From positions 94,791 to 130,914 of the forward strand of contig JAADGG010000041.1 of assembly GCA_013152485.1 (NCBI GenBank): DNA of 36,124 bases, written 5' to 3'. The notes under the pieces were generated by a model. That model worked only from the letters and a program-made list of their open reading frames with translations, was not told where the DNA came from and did no database searches. The DNA is from Nitrospirota bacterium. Lineage in GTDB: Bacteria > Nitrospirota > Thermodesulfovibrionia > Thermodesulfovibrionales > JdFR-85. A program made the translations under genes and the position numbers. Shown here piece after piece: positions 16,054 to 24,747 of the stretch (positions are counted from its first letter, which is position 1; every line of letters begins with the position of its first letter).

Positions 16054-17295
16054 ATGAAGAAAACACTGGCAGGACTGTTCGTCGTAACCGGATTCCTTCT
16101 TATCTTCTACCTCAACAGTCTGTTCGGAAGAGAAAACCCGCCAGACTTTCCCGGACACCCGGTGCCACTGCCGTTTCCGGAAATCACGGAGATAGCCGGA
16201 GTGGTCAAGAAAGGCGAAACCCTTTCAGACATATTCAAGAGGCATGAACTCGACATGCAGACGCTTTACAAGCTCACGAAGGCGTCGAAGGAGGTCTACA
16301 ACCTCATAAGGGTGAGACCCAACCGTTCATACGTCATAAACACCCTCAGGATGGACGGTGCCGAAAGGGGAGAGGTGAAGAACTTCAGGTACTCGATAGA
16401 CGACTCCCATTATCTCAAGGTAATAAAAGGCCCTGACGGTTATACCGCTGAAAAGGTCAAGGTCGACTACGAAAGGCGCAGGTCGCTTATCAGTGGAACC
16501 ATACGGGACAATCTCATCAACTCCATCGGCAATGACAGGGAACACCTGAGGATCGCGTTCGACCTGGCTGAAATATTCGAATCGAGTATCGACTTCGTCA
16601 CCGAACTGAGGGAGGGCGACAGGTACAGGCTGCTCGTAGAAGAGCTGTGGCTCAACGGCGTCTTCAAGGGTTACGGCAAGATACTGGCGGCAGAGTTCGT
16701 CAACAACGGCAAGACCTACGAGGCCTACAGGTTCGATGTGGACGGAAGGGCGGGCTACTACGACGGCAGCGGCAGGTCTCTCAAGAAAGCCCTCATGCGT
16801 GCCCCTCTGAGGTTCAGGTACATAAGTTCCGGGTTCACCTACAGGAGGAAACATCCCATCCTCAAAACCTACAGGGCCCACCGTGGCATCGACTATGCAG
16901 CGCCCCGGGGCACCCCTGTATCAGCCGCAGGCAACGGCACCGTCAAGTTTGCCGGCTGGAGAGGCGGCTACGGCAAGCTCGTCATAATAAAGCATCCCAA
17001 CGGCTATGAGACGTACTACGGGCACCTGTCAAGGATAAAACGGGGCATCAGGAGGGGCAAGAAGGTCAGCCAGGGTGACATAATCGCATACGTCGGCAGC
17101 ACCGGACTCTCGACCGGCCCGCACCTGCATTACAGCATAAAGCGTTACGGCAAGTTCCTCAACCCGCTGAAGATCAAGCTGCCCAGGAACCGCACGGTTC
17201 CAGACAAGATACTTCCGGCATTCAGGGCACGCGTGGACAGCCTCAGGGCCGAACTGAAACAGGGCGACGGCAGGGAGAGGATTGCACTGCGCTGA
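16054..17295 (+). CDS. M23 family peptidoglycan endopeptidase (MepM-like) with N-terminal membrane anchor
   Basis: A 413-residue envelope protein. Residues 1-22 form a signal or membrane anchor (MKKTLAGLFVVTGFLLIFYL). A LysM/OapA-like segment follows at about 47-75 (AGVVKKGETLSDIFKRHELD), then a middle domain (about 85-250). The lysostaphin-type zinc peptidase domain starts near 255: H276 and D280 in AHRGIDYAAPRGTP, H324 in YYGHLSRI, and H357/H359 in TGPHLHYSI. All metal and catalytic residues are present, so it should cut peptide cross-links of peptidoglycan. The ATG fits the signal peptide but has no ribosome site, and a promoter -10 ends six bases before it. The gene is convergent with the HD-GYP regulator, only eight bases apart, with no visible terminator between them. 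Confidence 0.95.
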   Translation: MKKTLAGLFVVTGFLLIFYLNSLFGRENPPDFPGHPVPLPFPEITEIAGVVKKGETLSDIFKRHELDMQTLYKLTKASKEVYNLIRVRPNRSYVINTLRMDGAERGEVKNFRYSIDDSHYLKVIKGPDGYTAEKVKVDYERRRSLISGTIRDNLINSIGNDREHLRIAFDLAEIFESSIDFVTELREGDRYRLLVEELWLNGVFKGYGKILAAEFVNNGKTYEAYRFDVDGRAGYYDGSGRSLKKALMRAPLRFRYISSGFTYRRKHPILKTYRAHRGIDYAAPRGTPVSAAGNGTVKFAGWRGGYGKLVIIKHPNGYETYYGHLSRIKRGIRRGKKVSQGDIIAYVGSTGLSTGPHLHYSIKRYGKFLNPLKIKLPRNRTVPDKILPAFRARVDSLRAELKQGDGRERIALR

Positions 17296-17303
17296 TGCGG
17301 AGA

Positions 17304-18374
17304 CTACAGGTTTTCATCGAAGATCCTCCTGAACTCCTCGTGTATTCTTACGAAGACTTCGAGCATGGCAGGGTCGAAGTGACAGGGCATGGTCCTGCCG
17401 TCTCCGACCGTTATGATATGACAGGTATCCTCATGACTGAGTCCCCTCTTGTACGGCCTTGTTGATCTCAGTGCATCATACTGGTCGACGAGCATGACTA
17501 TCCTGCCCTCAACGGGGATATCCTCTCCCTTGAGCTTTCTCGGATACCCGGTACCATCCCACCTCTCGTGGTGGTTGAGTGCAATGGAGGCTCCCATCTG
17601 AATGACGGGATAGGAAGACCCCTTCAGGATCTCATATCCGATGCTCGCGTGTCTCATCGCAATGGAGAACTCCTCTGCGGTGAGCCTTCCGGGTTTCAGC
17701 AGTATTCCGTCGGGTATGCCTATCTTTCCGACGTCATGCATTGGACTCGCGTACGTTATGTTTTCGACAAAATCCGTGGGCATATCGAGCGCCTCGGCCA
17801 TGAGCCTCGAGTAGAGGCTTATCCTCCGTATATGGCTTGCGGTATCCTCATCCCTGTACTCGGCCGCCACGGTGAGCCTCTCTATTATCTCCTTGCTTGC
17901 GGCCTTGATCATCTGGAGCGCCTCACGGAGTTCCGCAGTCCTCTCTACGACGGTGTTCTCGAGCCTCTTGTTGTACTCCTTCTGAAGCCTTATCCCCTCA
18001 CAGTAATTGAGAGCCTTCTTGACTGCATGTAGCACATACTCGAGGTTGAAAGGCTTGATGATGAAGTCATGGGCGCCGTGCTTCAGGGCCTCGATGGAGA
18101 GTTCGAGGTCAGGATAAGCCGTAAGCAGTATGACCGGCAGGTCGGGGATCTTGAAGTGGATCTTCTTGAGCAGGGTGAGGCCGTCCATCTCCGGCATCAG
18201 TATGTCGGACAGGACGAGATCGAACGTCATCTTCGATACCAGGTCCAGCGCCTCTTCAGGGCTGCCGGTGTCGGTGACCTTGTAACCCACGTCCTTCAGC
18301 AATGTGACGAGCACGTCCCTGACGGCTGCATCGTCATCAACGACCAGGATCGAATATTCGCTATTGTTTTTCAC
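17304..18374 (-). CDS. Response regulator with HD-GYP output domain (c-di-GMP phosphodiesterase-like)
   Basis: A 356-residue two-component regulator. Residues 1-125 form a receiver domain: acidic pocket D13-D15, phospho-acceptor D57 ([11 protein letters not shown]), T85 and K107 (IIKPF). A coiled linker (about 130-160) leads to an HD-GYP domain: H181, H213-D214 ([11 protein letters not shown]), H242, H268-H269 and the GTGYP motif at 274-278, plus D297. These are the metal ligands and signature of enzymes degrading cyclic di-GMP. The late conserved segment reads [12 protein letters not shown], a little unlike the usual GRGTHFDP. Its start overlaps the end of the hybrid kinase by 14 bases, so the kinase is its probable partner. 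c-di-GMP hydrolysis is inferred from the motif. Confidence 0.94.
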   Translation of the reverse strand: MKNNSEYSILVVDDDAAVRDVLVTLLKDVGYKVTDTGSPEEALDLVSKMTFDLVLSDILMPEMDGLTLLKKIHFKIPDLPVILLTAYPDLELSIEALKHGAHDFIIKPFNLEYVLHAVKKALNYCEGIRLQKEYNKRLENTVVERTAELREALQMIKAASKEIIERLTVAAEYRDEDTASHIRRISLYSRLMAEALDMPTDFVENITYASPMHDVGKIGIPDGILLKPGRLTAEEFSIAMRHASIGYEILKGSSYPVIQMGASIALNHHERWDGTGYPRKLKGEDIPVEGRIVMLVDQYDALRSTRPYKRGLSHEDTCHIITVGDGRTMPCHFDPAMLEVFVRIHEEFRRIFDENL

Positions 18375-20775
18375 TGCTGTCCAGCACCTCTCTGACCTTT
18401 CTTACAAGTGTAACAGGTCTGAACGGTTTTGTAAGGAAGTTGACGCCTTCGTCAAGGATGAAGTTCTGTATTGTATTTATGGTGTATCCGCTTATGAAGA
18501 TCACCTTCCCGCTGAACCCGAGACTCTTTGCCTTTTCGTAGACCTCCTTGCCCCCCTCCTTGGGCATGACGACGTCCAGTATCATCAGGTCGAGTCCGGC
18601 GGACTTCTCGTTCAGCAGGCGCATGGCCTCTTCACCGTCCCTCGCGACAAATACCGTGTAGCCGTACTCCTCCAACGTCTCCTTTATCGTCTCACGGACG
18701 TTGTTTTCGTCCTCGGCAAGGAGTATGGTCTCGGAGCCGCCGCTTATCGGAGTCTCCGCGGTATGGCTTATATCGACCGGCGTCGACTCTGTTACGGGAA
18801 GGTAGACCTTGAAGGTCGTACCCTTTCCCTTCTCCGAATAGACGTGGATGAAGCCGTTGTGTTGTTTTATGATTCCGTACACCGTAGACAGCCCCAACCC
18901 CGTACCCTTTCCGATCCCCTTCGTGGTAAAGAACGGTTCGAAGATATGCTCCTTCACATCCGGGGTCATGCCCTCACCCGTGTCGCTTATGGCGAGACAG
19001 ACAAAGCCCCCTCCCTTGTTGACCCAGGAATGTCTCTCGATGTAAGCCTCGTCAAAGGCGACCTCAAAGGTCTCTATGATGAGTTTCCCCCCCTCAGACA
19101 TGGCATCCCTCGCATTCGTGGCGAGGTTTATTATAACCTGTTCCATCTGCCCCTGGTCCACCATCACGGCCTTCGTGTCCCTGAGATCTATCACGAACTC
19201 GATATTTTCCGGGATGACACGCCTCAGGATCTTCTCGAAGTCCCTTATTATGTCCTTGAGATAGACCGGCTGCGGCTGCAGCAGCTGCCTGCGGCTGAAG
19301 GCGAGCAGGCCGTGTGTGAGGTTTGCCGCTCTCTCGGAGGCCTTCAGTATCTGGTCCACATGGTTTCTGAGCACTTCGTCCTCGAGCTTCATGTTCAGAA
19401 GCGAGGCATATCCTGTTATGGCCATCAGGATGTTGTTGAAGTCGTGTGCGATCCCTCCCGCCAGCAGACCTATGGATTCCAGTTTCTGAGACTGTCTGAG
19501 CTGCTCCTCGAGCCTCTTCTTTTCCGCGATATCGAGAAGCATCCCTATGACGGCGGGCCTGCCGTTGAACAGGGTCGCCGCCCCGTATACCTCGACGTCG
19601 AACACCTCGTTGTTCGCCCTGACCGCCTTGAGGACATAGTTTATCGGCCCGGTATCCCCCTCGCGCCGCCCTCCGGGTGTCTCCTCGACCACCGGCCACT
19701 CGGCCGACCGCGTAAGGTCGGCCGGTCCTTTCTTGTCTATTATCTCCTCAGGAGAGCCGTATCCGAAGATCTCGCAGAACCTCGGATTGACATACCTGAA
19801 GAGTCCGTCCTGTATGAGGTATACCCCCGCAAGGGAGTGTTCCACGAGTGAGCGGAACTTTATCTCCGACTCCTGGAGTGCCCTGTCCTTTGTCTTGAGC
19901 TCGACGTAATGTCTCTGCAGTATATAGACGGCATAGGAGAGGGCGAGGGCCATGAAAGGCAGTCCTATCAGGATGGGCCACTGCCACCTGTGAGTGACCC
20001 TGTAGAGCCTCATCAGCCTCTCCGTCGGCCACATCCTGATGGTCAGGGTGAGGCCTGAAATGCCCACCACATCCTCCGCCACCGCGCTCTTGAGAAACCT
20101 CCTGTGCTCCATGTCCCGGCCTCCCTCCTCGTAAGGCTCCTCGCCGGAGAAGTAGAGTGTCCGCCCATCCTGCAGCACCATGAAGTCAACATCGAGCTTG
20201 TCGGAAACAGATGCGTCTATGAGCGAAAGAATCTCGAACACCCCGCTCACGTAACCTTGTATCTCTCCCTTTCTGTCCACAACTGGATAGTATACCGCCA
20301 CCACGGGCTTGTTGCCCATGGTTTCTATCACAGGGGTTATGCTGAAAGAGCGGTGTTTCTCTGCCTTCATGACCGCCTCCTCTGCATAGTCGCCGAGCAT
20401 CCCGGCCCTGAACTCATTGCCTTCGGATGGATATGCCCACAGGATCGTTCCATCCTTCTTTACCCAGTTGATGGACTGGAAGCCCTTGAAGGTCCTGTAC
20501 ACCGGATCGGAGATCATTATGAACATCTCCTTCATCCTGTCTATGGGATCGCCCTTCCAGACGTGTCCCTGGAGATGCTCCGAGAGCGCCTGGATGGCGA
20601 GGACCCTGGTCTTGATCGTCTCGGTAAGCCTTACCCTCGAGCCTTCCAGCAGGGAGAGGACGTGTCTTCTAAGCATCTCGTCATTGTGTTTCTTTCCGGA
20701 ATAGCAGAGGAGGGCTAGTAGCAGAGCCGTGAAGAGGAGGACCAAAAGCGGGAGCAATCTATTTATGTATTTCAT
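18361..20775 (-). CDS. Membrane-bound hybrid sensor histidine kinase with CHASE-like sensor, PAS and receiver domains
   Basis: An 804-residue hybrid kinase. I chose the ATG at 20775, preceded by a GGGGGGAAGG ribosome site, not the longer frame. Order: transmembrane helix about 6-24; extracytoplasmic CHASE-like sensor about 30-260 ([20 protein letters not shown]); second helix about 266-286; PAS about 303-418 ([20 protein letters not shown]); HisKA with phospho-His H444 ([11 protein letters not shown]); HATPase with N554, D598-G602 (DTGEG) and GKGTGLGLS at about 623-631; C-terminal receiver with D734 ([10 protein letters not shown]) and K783. It overlaps the HD-GYP regulator by 14 bases and has its own promoter (20865-20893). 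The signal is unknown. The attached receiver suggests a branched or phosphate-sink relay. Confidence 0.94.
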   Translation of the reverse strand: MKYINRLLPLLVLLFTALLLALLCYSGKKHNDEMLRRHVLSLLEGSRVRLTETIKTRVLAIQALSEHLQGHVWKGDPIDRMKEMFIMISDPVYRTFKGFQSINWVKKDGTILWAYPSEGNEFRAGMLGDYAEEAVMKAEKHRSFSITPVIETMGNKPVVAVYYPVVDRKGEIQGYVSGVFEILSLIDASVSDKLDVDFMVLQDGRTLYFSGEEPYEEGGRDMEHRRFLKSAVAEDVVGISGLTLTIRMWPTERLMRLYRVTHRWQWPILIGLPFMALALSYAVYILQRHYVELKTKDRALQESEIKFRSLVEHSLAGVYLIQDGLFRYVNPRFCEIFGYGSPEEIIDKKGPADLTRSAEWPVVEETPGGRREGDTGPINYVLKAVRANNEVFDVEVYGAATLFNGRPAVIGMLLDIAEKKRLEEQLRQSQKLESIGLLAGGIAHDFNNILMAITGYASLLNMKLEDEVLRNHVDQILKASERAANLTHGLLAFSRRQLLQPQPVYLKDIIRDFEKILRRVIPENIEFVIDLRDTKAVMVDQGQMEQVIINLATNARDAMSEGGKLIIETFEVAFDEAYIERHSWVNKGGGFVCLAISDTGEGMTPDVKEHIFEPFFTTKGIGKGTGLGLSTVYGIIKQHNGFIHVYSEKGKGTTFKVYLPVTESTPVDISHTAETPISGGSETILLAEDENNVRETIKETLEEYGYTVFVARDGEEAMRLLNEKSAGLDLMILDVVMPKEGGKEVYEKAKSLGFSGKVIFISGYTINTIQNFILDEGVNFLTKPFRPVTLVRKVREVLDSSEKQ

Positions 20776-20864
20776 CAGCACCTTCCCCCCCGGCGAAGCG
20801 GATAACCCTGCATAACGGACCAAATGCTAAAATGACAGCAAAAACACGAGAAATACTCAAAAAT

Positions 20865-20893
20865 ATTATACCATTTTCCCCTTCAGATTTCAG
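20865..20893 (-). promoter_or_regulatory. Extended -10 promoter of the kinase/HD-GYP operon
   Basis: Minus strand: CTGAAA (20893-20888, four of six), a 17-base spacer and a perfect TATAAT (20870-20865) preceded by TGG, an extended -10. The start would be near 20858, giving a leader of about 80 bases before the kinase ATG. It separates the signalling pair from the lipid A cluster upstream. Confidence 0.65.
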
Positions 20894-20943
20894 GGACACC
20901 GCAATAGGAACCACAAGAACCTCTCCTGTTCATCGTTGCATGG

Positions 20944-21753
20944 CTACATACCCTTGACACCTATGATGGAGACCCCTGCCTCGTCCGCCTCGGAGATCAT
21001 GTCGCGACGCTGGAGGATGAGGGCCCTTCCCGCCTCCACGGCAAGGACCGAGGCCTTCACTTCGATCACTGTCCTGAGGGTGTCAAGGCCGACCACCGGC
21101 ACGTCATAGCGCATATCCTGGCGTGGCTTGCTCACCTTCACTACAACGGCTCCCTCCCCCGCAAGCCTCCCACCCCTTCGGATCGCCTCGTCCGTTCCCT
21201 CTATGGCCTCGACCGCCATTACAGCCCGGTCCTTGACCACAACGGTCTGGCCGATGTCGACCTTGCCGATCTCCTTGGCAATGCGGAAGCCGAAAGATAT
21301 GTCCTTCTTCTCTCCCGAGGAAATCTTGCGCCTCGTGAGGAGCCCCTCCGGCATCAGCATGTCGGCGGCCAGCTCGGTCGTCTCCATCACCCTTATCCCC
21401 TCTGATTCTATCTCCTCGGTTATGGCCTGCAGTATGGTGTCGTCTTTCCTGTCCTTCAGGGTGAAGAGCAGCTTTATAGCCCTCATGTCAGGCACGATCT
21501 TGCCCTCGTAAAGAAGACTCTTCGAGACCTTTCCCGCCATCACGGCCTCGCGTACGCCCGATGACTTCAGTGCCGCTATTATCTCACCGAGTTTCCCCAC
21601 GTTTATTCTCAACACCTCGTCGGCACAGCCGTCGGCAGGGTCTGCGACGGGATCGAGGGCGATCATGACAACATGATAGCCGATCCTCTTCGCCTCCCTC
21701 GCGAGCAGACTTGGAAGCTCGCCCTTTCCAGATATGATTCCCAGTTTCTTCAT
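20944..21753 (-). CDS. lpxI: UDP-2,3-diacylglucosamine diphosphatase, LpxI type
   Basis: Hydrolyses UDP-2,3-diacylglucosamine to lipid X, the fourth step of lipid A synthesis, by the LpxI (DUF1009) enzyme found where LpxH is absent. The protein has 269 residues, the usual length. Family marks include GIISGKGELPSLLAREAKR at the N-terminus, VGKLGEIIAALKSSGVREAVMAGKV, LKDRKDDTILQAI, DIGQTVVVKDRAVMAVEAIE with the following GTDEAIRR, and VVVKVSKPRQDMRYDVPVVG. It is the last gene of the bamA-skp-lpxD-fabZ-lpxA-lpxI series, 89 bases after lpxA. lpxB, often next, is not here; the kinase operon follows instead. Confidence 0.94.
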   Translation of the reverse strand: MKKLGIISGKGELPSLLAREAKRIGYHVVMIALDPVADPADGCADEVLRINVGKLGEIIAALKSSGVREAVMAGKVSKSLLYEGKIVPDMRAIKLLFTLKDRKDDTILQAITEEIESEGIRVMETTELAADMLMPEGLLTRRKISSGEKKDISFGFRIAKEIGKVDIGQTVVVKDRAVMAVEAIEGTDEAIRRGGRLAGEGAVVVKVSKPRQDMRYDVPVVGLDTLRTVIEVKASVLAVEAGRALILQRRDMISEADEAGVSIIGVKGM

Positions 21754-21842
21754 CTCGATCTCATCCTGAGCGCTGTTTTTTTACAGTACACACCGCGTCC
21801 GGGGCCTGGAACCGGACGGGCTCATCCAATACACACCGTCAT

Positions 21843-22661
21843 TCATTCAGGACCACCCTTCTCCCTGGACTTCCTGCCCGGCCTGCAGATGCCCCGTCTG
21901 TTTGCATTGATGAACTCGATAAGGTGGGCTATCTCCTCGGTATACGGAAGCTCCTCCTGGACCTTCTTTATGGCGTCCTTGAGGGTGAGCCCTTCCCTGA
22001 AGAGTATCTGGTAGGCCCGTTTCAGTTCGGAAAGAGTCTCTGCAGAGAAACCATACCTCTTGAGACCCACTATGTTGAGTCCGTAAAGCCTCAGTTTCGA
22101 ACCCAGGGCTGATGCAACCGTATAGGGAGGCACGTCCTGGGTGACCCCGCTGAAGCCTCCCACCATTGCATACGCGCCGATCCGGTTGAACTGGTGTACG
22201 GCCACGATCCCCCCTATGACGGCACAATCCTCGACCTTTACGTGTCCTGCAAGTGTAACGGCGTTTGCCATGACGGTCTTGTTGCCCACGGTGCAATCAT
22301 GCGCAATATGTACATATGCCATAAGGAAGTTGTCGTCACCGATCACCGTATAGCCGTCTCCGCCTACCGAACCCCGGTGGATCGATATATACTCCCGGAT
22401 GACGTTACGGCTGCCGATCCTTACGCCCGTGGGCTCGTCATTGTACTTGACGTCCTGCGGCGGCAGACCGATACTCGTAAACGGATAGACCGTGCATGAC
22501 TCTCCGATCTCGGCATCACCATCGACCACCACGTTGCTCATAAGTTTCACGCCGCGTCTTATCTTCACATTACTGCCTATTATGCAGTACGGCCCTATAG
22601 AGACATCGCTGTCGATCTCAGCCCCAGCATGCACTATTGCCGTAGGATGTATCTCTGACAT
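21843..22661 (-). CDS. lpxA: UDP-N-acetylglucosamine acyltransferase
   Basis: Adds the first 3-hydroxyacyl chain to UDP-GlcNAc at the start of lipid A synthesis (cytosol). I place the start at the ATG at 22661, which has GAGGAG eight bases upstream and gives the conserved opening MSEIHPTAIVHAGAEI (272 residues); the frame upstream is unconserved. The left-handed beta-helix of hexapeptide repeats fills about residues 5-185. The catalytic histidine is H121 (AYVHIAHDCTVGN). Further family marks: IGLPPQDVKY, REYISIHRGS, AVHQFNRIGAYAMVGGFSG and DVPPYTVA. The helical C-terminus ends in a basic tail (RRGICRPGRKSREKG) beyond the usual end. A 65-base gap separates it from fabZ. Confidence 0.96.
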   Translation of the reverse strand: MSEIHPTAIVHAGAEIDSDVSIGPYCIIGSNVKIRRGVKLMSNVVVDGDAEIGESCTVYPFTSIGLPPQDVKYNDEPTGVRIGSRNVIREYISIHRGSVGGDGYTVIGDDNFLMAYVHIAHDCTVGNKTVMANAVTLAGHVKVEDCAVIGGIVAVHQFNRIGAYAMVGGFSGVTQDVPPYTVASALGSKLRLYGLNIVGLKRYGFSAETLSELKRAYQILFREGLTLKDAIKKVQEELPYTEEIAHLIEFINANRRGICRPGRKSREKGGPE

Positions 22662-22726
22662 AAACCATCTCCTCTTTGCAGTTTGGAATTCTTCGGTCGA
22701 GTCAACCCAAAGACCATTGTCAGCAC

Positions 22727-23158
22727 CTACAGCTCCTTGTCGGTAACCATGGCGGTAAACTCGGCCTCGGCCACGAGCTTGTCCCCTACGTGGGCAGTGC
22801 CTGAAAACCGCCATATCGTTCCCCGTCCTCTCAGGACGGTGACCTCGAGCCTCAGCTGGTCCCCCGGCACCACGGGTTTTCTGAACTTCGCCTTCTCTAT
22901 GCTCAAGAAATAAGTGGCCTTGCCCTCGGCGCCAGACTTGTAGGCGAGCACACCCGACAGCTGCGCCAGGGCCTCGACGATCAGAACTCCCGGCATTATG
23001 GGATTTCCCGGGAAATGCCCCTGAAAGAACGTCTCGTTCATGGTGAGATTCTTGAACCCCACGGCCCGCTTTCCGTCTTCGATCTCAGTAACCCTGTCGA
23101 TCATGAGAAAGGGGTACCTGTGGGGCAGGGCTTTCATAATCTCCTTGACATCAATCAT
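22727..23158 (-). CDS. fabZ: 3-hydroxyacyl-ACP dehydratase
   Basis: Dehydrates 3-hydroxyacyl-ACP in fatty acid elongation and competes with LpxA/LpxD for the same substrates. I chose the ATG at 23158 (143 residues): GGAGG lies just upstream, and it gives the normal start [18 protein letters not shown]. The hot-dog fold shows catalytic H48 and E62 ([20 protein letters not shown]). The end [16 protein letters not shown] through VAEAEF is typical. It overlaps lpxD by eight bases, so it is in the lipid A operon as in many diderms. Confidence 0.97.
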   Translation of the reverse strand: MIDVKEIMKALPHRYPFLMIDRVTEIEDGKRAVGFKNLTMNETFFQGHFPGNPIMPGVLIVEALAQLSGVLAYKSGAEGKATYFLSIEKAKFRKPVVPGDQLRLEVTVLRGRGTIWRFSGTAHVGDKLVAEAEFTAMVTDKEL

Positions 23159-24176
23159 CCCTGCCTCCTTTCTCGGCACTGCTTATTCTCTTTTCCAACT
23201 CTCTTATCTTCTTCTGCAATTCCGGGAGTTTCTCATACAGGGCCCTCGCCTTGAGCCATCTGAAGTGAGGCATGACGGGTATCCCGGAGTAAACCCCCTT
23301 CCGAAGCCTTCCCTGAACCCCCGACTTGGCCCCGACGATACATCCATCCTCTATATGCACATGGTCCGCCACCCCGACCTGTCCGGCAAGGGTCACGTAG
23401 TCGCCGATGTCGGTGCTTCCGCCGATTCCCACCTGAGCCACGATGATACAGTGCTTTCCTATGCTCACGTTGTGACCTATCTGTACCAGGTTGTCGATCT
23501 TCGTGCCTTCTCCGATCCGTGTATTCCCCGTGGTCGCCCTGTCTATGGTAGCGGCAGCTCCGATCTCCACGTCATCACCGATGATCACCCCGCCGACCTG
23601 AGGTATCTTGTGGTGCCTGTCGTCTGCGAAGACGTATCCGAACCCGTCGGAGCCGATCACCGCCCCCGCATGTATGATCACCCTGGAACCTATAGTCACA
23701 CCCTCCCGTATGGTTACGTTCGGGTGTATGACGCAGTCCTCGCCGATAGTGGAATTCTCTCCGACAAAGGCCCCCGGATATATCACGGTCCGGTCTCCCA
23801 CGGAAACCCCGTCGGCGAGAAAGCTCATCGGATGAACGGTCACATCCCTGCCGAGTCGCGCGGAGCCGGAGACAACCGCCCCTGACATCACACCTTTGGG
23901 GCGGGGAGGGTTCACATAGAAGACCTCCAGGGCCCTGGCAAATGCAAGAAGCGGGTTTTCCGCGGCAATCTGCGGTATGTCTATCCCCTCGATCGGCTCC
24001 TTTACGATGACCGCTGCAGCCGCGGAAGTCTTGAGCCTCGAGATGAGCCTCCTGTCCGCAACAAAGGTGAGGAACCCCTCTTCTGCAGAGTCTATGCCGC
24101 CGACCCCCCTTATGTCGACATCGTCATCCGAAAGGGGCGTTGCACCTATCCTCTCCGCAAGGTCTTTCAGTCTCAC
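23151..24176 (-). CDS. lpxD: UDP-3-O-(3-hydroxyacyl)glucosamine N-acyltransferase
   Basis: Adds the N-linked acyl chain in the third step of lipid A synthesis. The protein has 341 residues. The N-terminal uridine-binding domain (about 1-95) includes [20 protein letters not shown]. The beta-helix repeat region (about 100-300) contains [28 protein letters not shown] and [17 protein letters not shown] with catalytic H235. A C-terminal helical segment with coiled-coil character follows ([18 protein letters not shown]). It overlaps skp upstream by four bases and fabZ downstream by eight, so the three are translationally linked. Confidence 0.97.
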   Translation of the reverse strand: MRLKDLAERIGATPLSDDDVDIRGVGGIDSAEEGFLTFVADRRLISRLKTSAAAAVIVKEPIEGIDIPQIAAENPLLAFARALEVFYVNPPRPKGVMSGAVVSGSARLGRDVTVHPMSFLADGVSVGDRTVIYPGAFVGENSTIGEDCVIHPNVTIREGVTIGSRVIIHAGAVIGSDGFGYVFADDRHHKIPQVGGVIIGDDVEIGAAATIDRATTGNTRIGEGTKIDNLVQIGHNVSIGKHCIIVAQVGIGGSTDIGDYVTLAGQVGVADHVHIEDGCIVGAKSGVQGRLRKGVYSGIPVMPHFRWLKARALYEKLPELQKKIRELEKRISSAEKGGRDD

Positions 24177-24694
24177 TTTGCGTCCTTCATCTTTTCGTTG
24201 TATCTCTTTATGACCTTGTCGGTAAGGTCGATCGCCTTGTCGGCATACAGTATGAAGCCCTCCACTCTCTCGAATATGAGAACGTAATGTTCTTCCTTAC
24301 CGATCCCCTCGATGATCTTTCTCAGGTCCTTGAGGAGCTCGTCCGTGAACTCCGACTCCCGCTTCTTGACTTCCGCCTGTGCGTCCTGGACAAAGCGCTG
24401 AAAATCCCTCATCTTCCTGTCGAGGACATCCTGCCTCGCCTTTCTCGCATCCTCTGAAAGCAGGGCCGACTGCTTGTCGAGCTCCTCCTTGAGCTTCTCG
24501 AGCTCCTTGCCCTTCTTGTCTATGAGCAGCTGCTTGGCCTTGATTATCTCATCAAGGTCTGCCTTTGCCTTCTTGCCTCCCTCGGATTCGTTCAAGGCCT
24601 TCTGGAGATCCACATACCCTATCTTCAGCTCCGCCCCGTAGGCGAGGCTGCTGAAAAGCAAACCCAGAACCAACAAAATCCCCACTCTTTTCAT
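24173..24694 (-). CDS. OmpH/Skp-like periplasmic chaperone
   Basis: Periplasmic chaperone thought to carry unfolded outer-membrane proteins to the BAM complex. I chose the ATG at 24694 (173 residues), because the signal peptide begins there ([20 protein letters not shown], cleaved near AYG-AE) and GGAGG lies ten bases upstream. The mature part starts [18 protein letters not shown], the OmpH signature, followed by a long Lys/Glu-rich helical hairpin (about 45-130) and a C-terminal strand ([21 protein letters not shown]). It lies between bamA and lpxD, the usual position of skp. The call rests on signature and context. Confidence 0.93.
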   Translation of the reverse strand: MKRVGILLVLGLLFSSLAYGAELKIGYVDLQKALNESEGGKKAKADLDEIIKAKQLLIDKKGKELEKLKEELDKQSALLSEDARKARQDVLDRKMRDFQRFVQDAQAEVKKRESEFTDELLKDLRKIIEGIGKEEHYVLIFERVEGFILYADKAIDLTDKVIKRYNEKMKDAK

Positions 24695-24747
24695 TGAAAT
24701 CCATCCTCCTTTTTGCATGGCGAATATGCCTTTCGGGAACACCCGAA

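Noticed and set aside
18304-19851. A plus-strand open frame of about 515 codons across the hybrid kinase.
   Set aside because: The kinase on the minus strand has all conserved motifs. The plus-strand frame has no recognisable domain and no ribosome site.
21781-21842. GTCCGG/CCGGAC hairpin between lpxA and lpxI as a terminator.
   Set aside because: The stem is only six base pairs with a nine-base loop, and the following tract on the minus strand is A-rich, not T-rich.
22662-22814. Upstream extension of lpxA (51 codons).
   Set aside because: It overlaps fabZ and is unlike LpxA; the ATG at 22661 has a good ribosome site.
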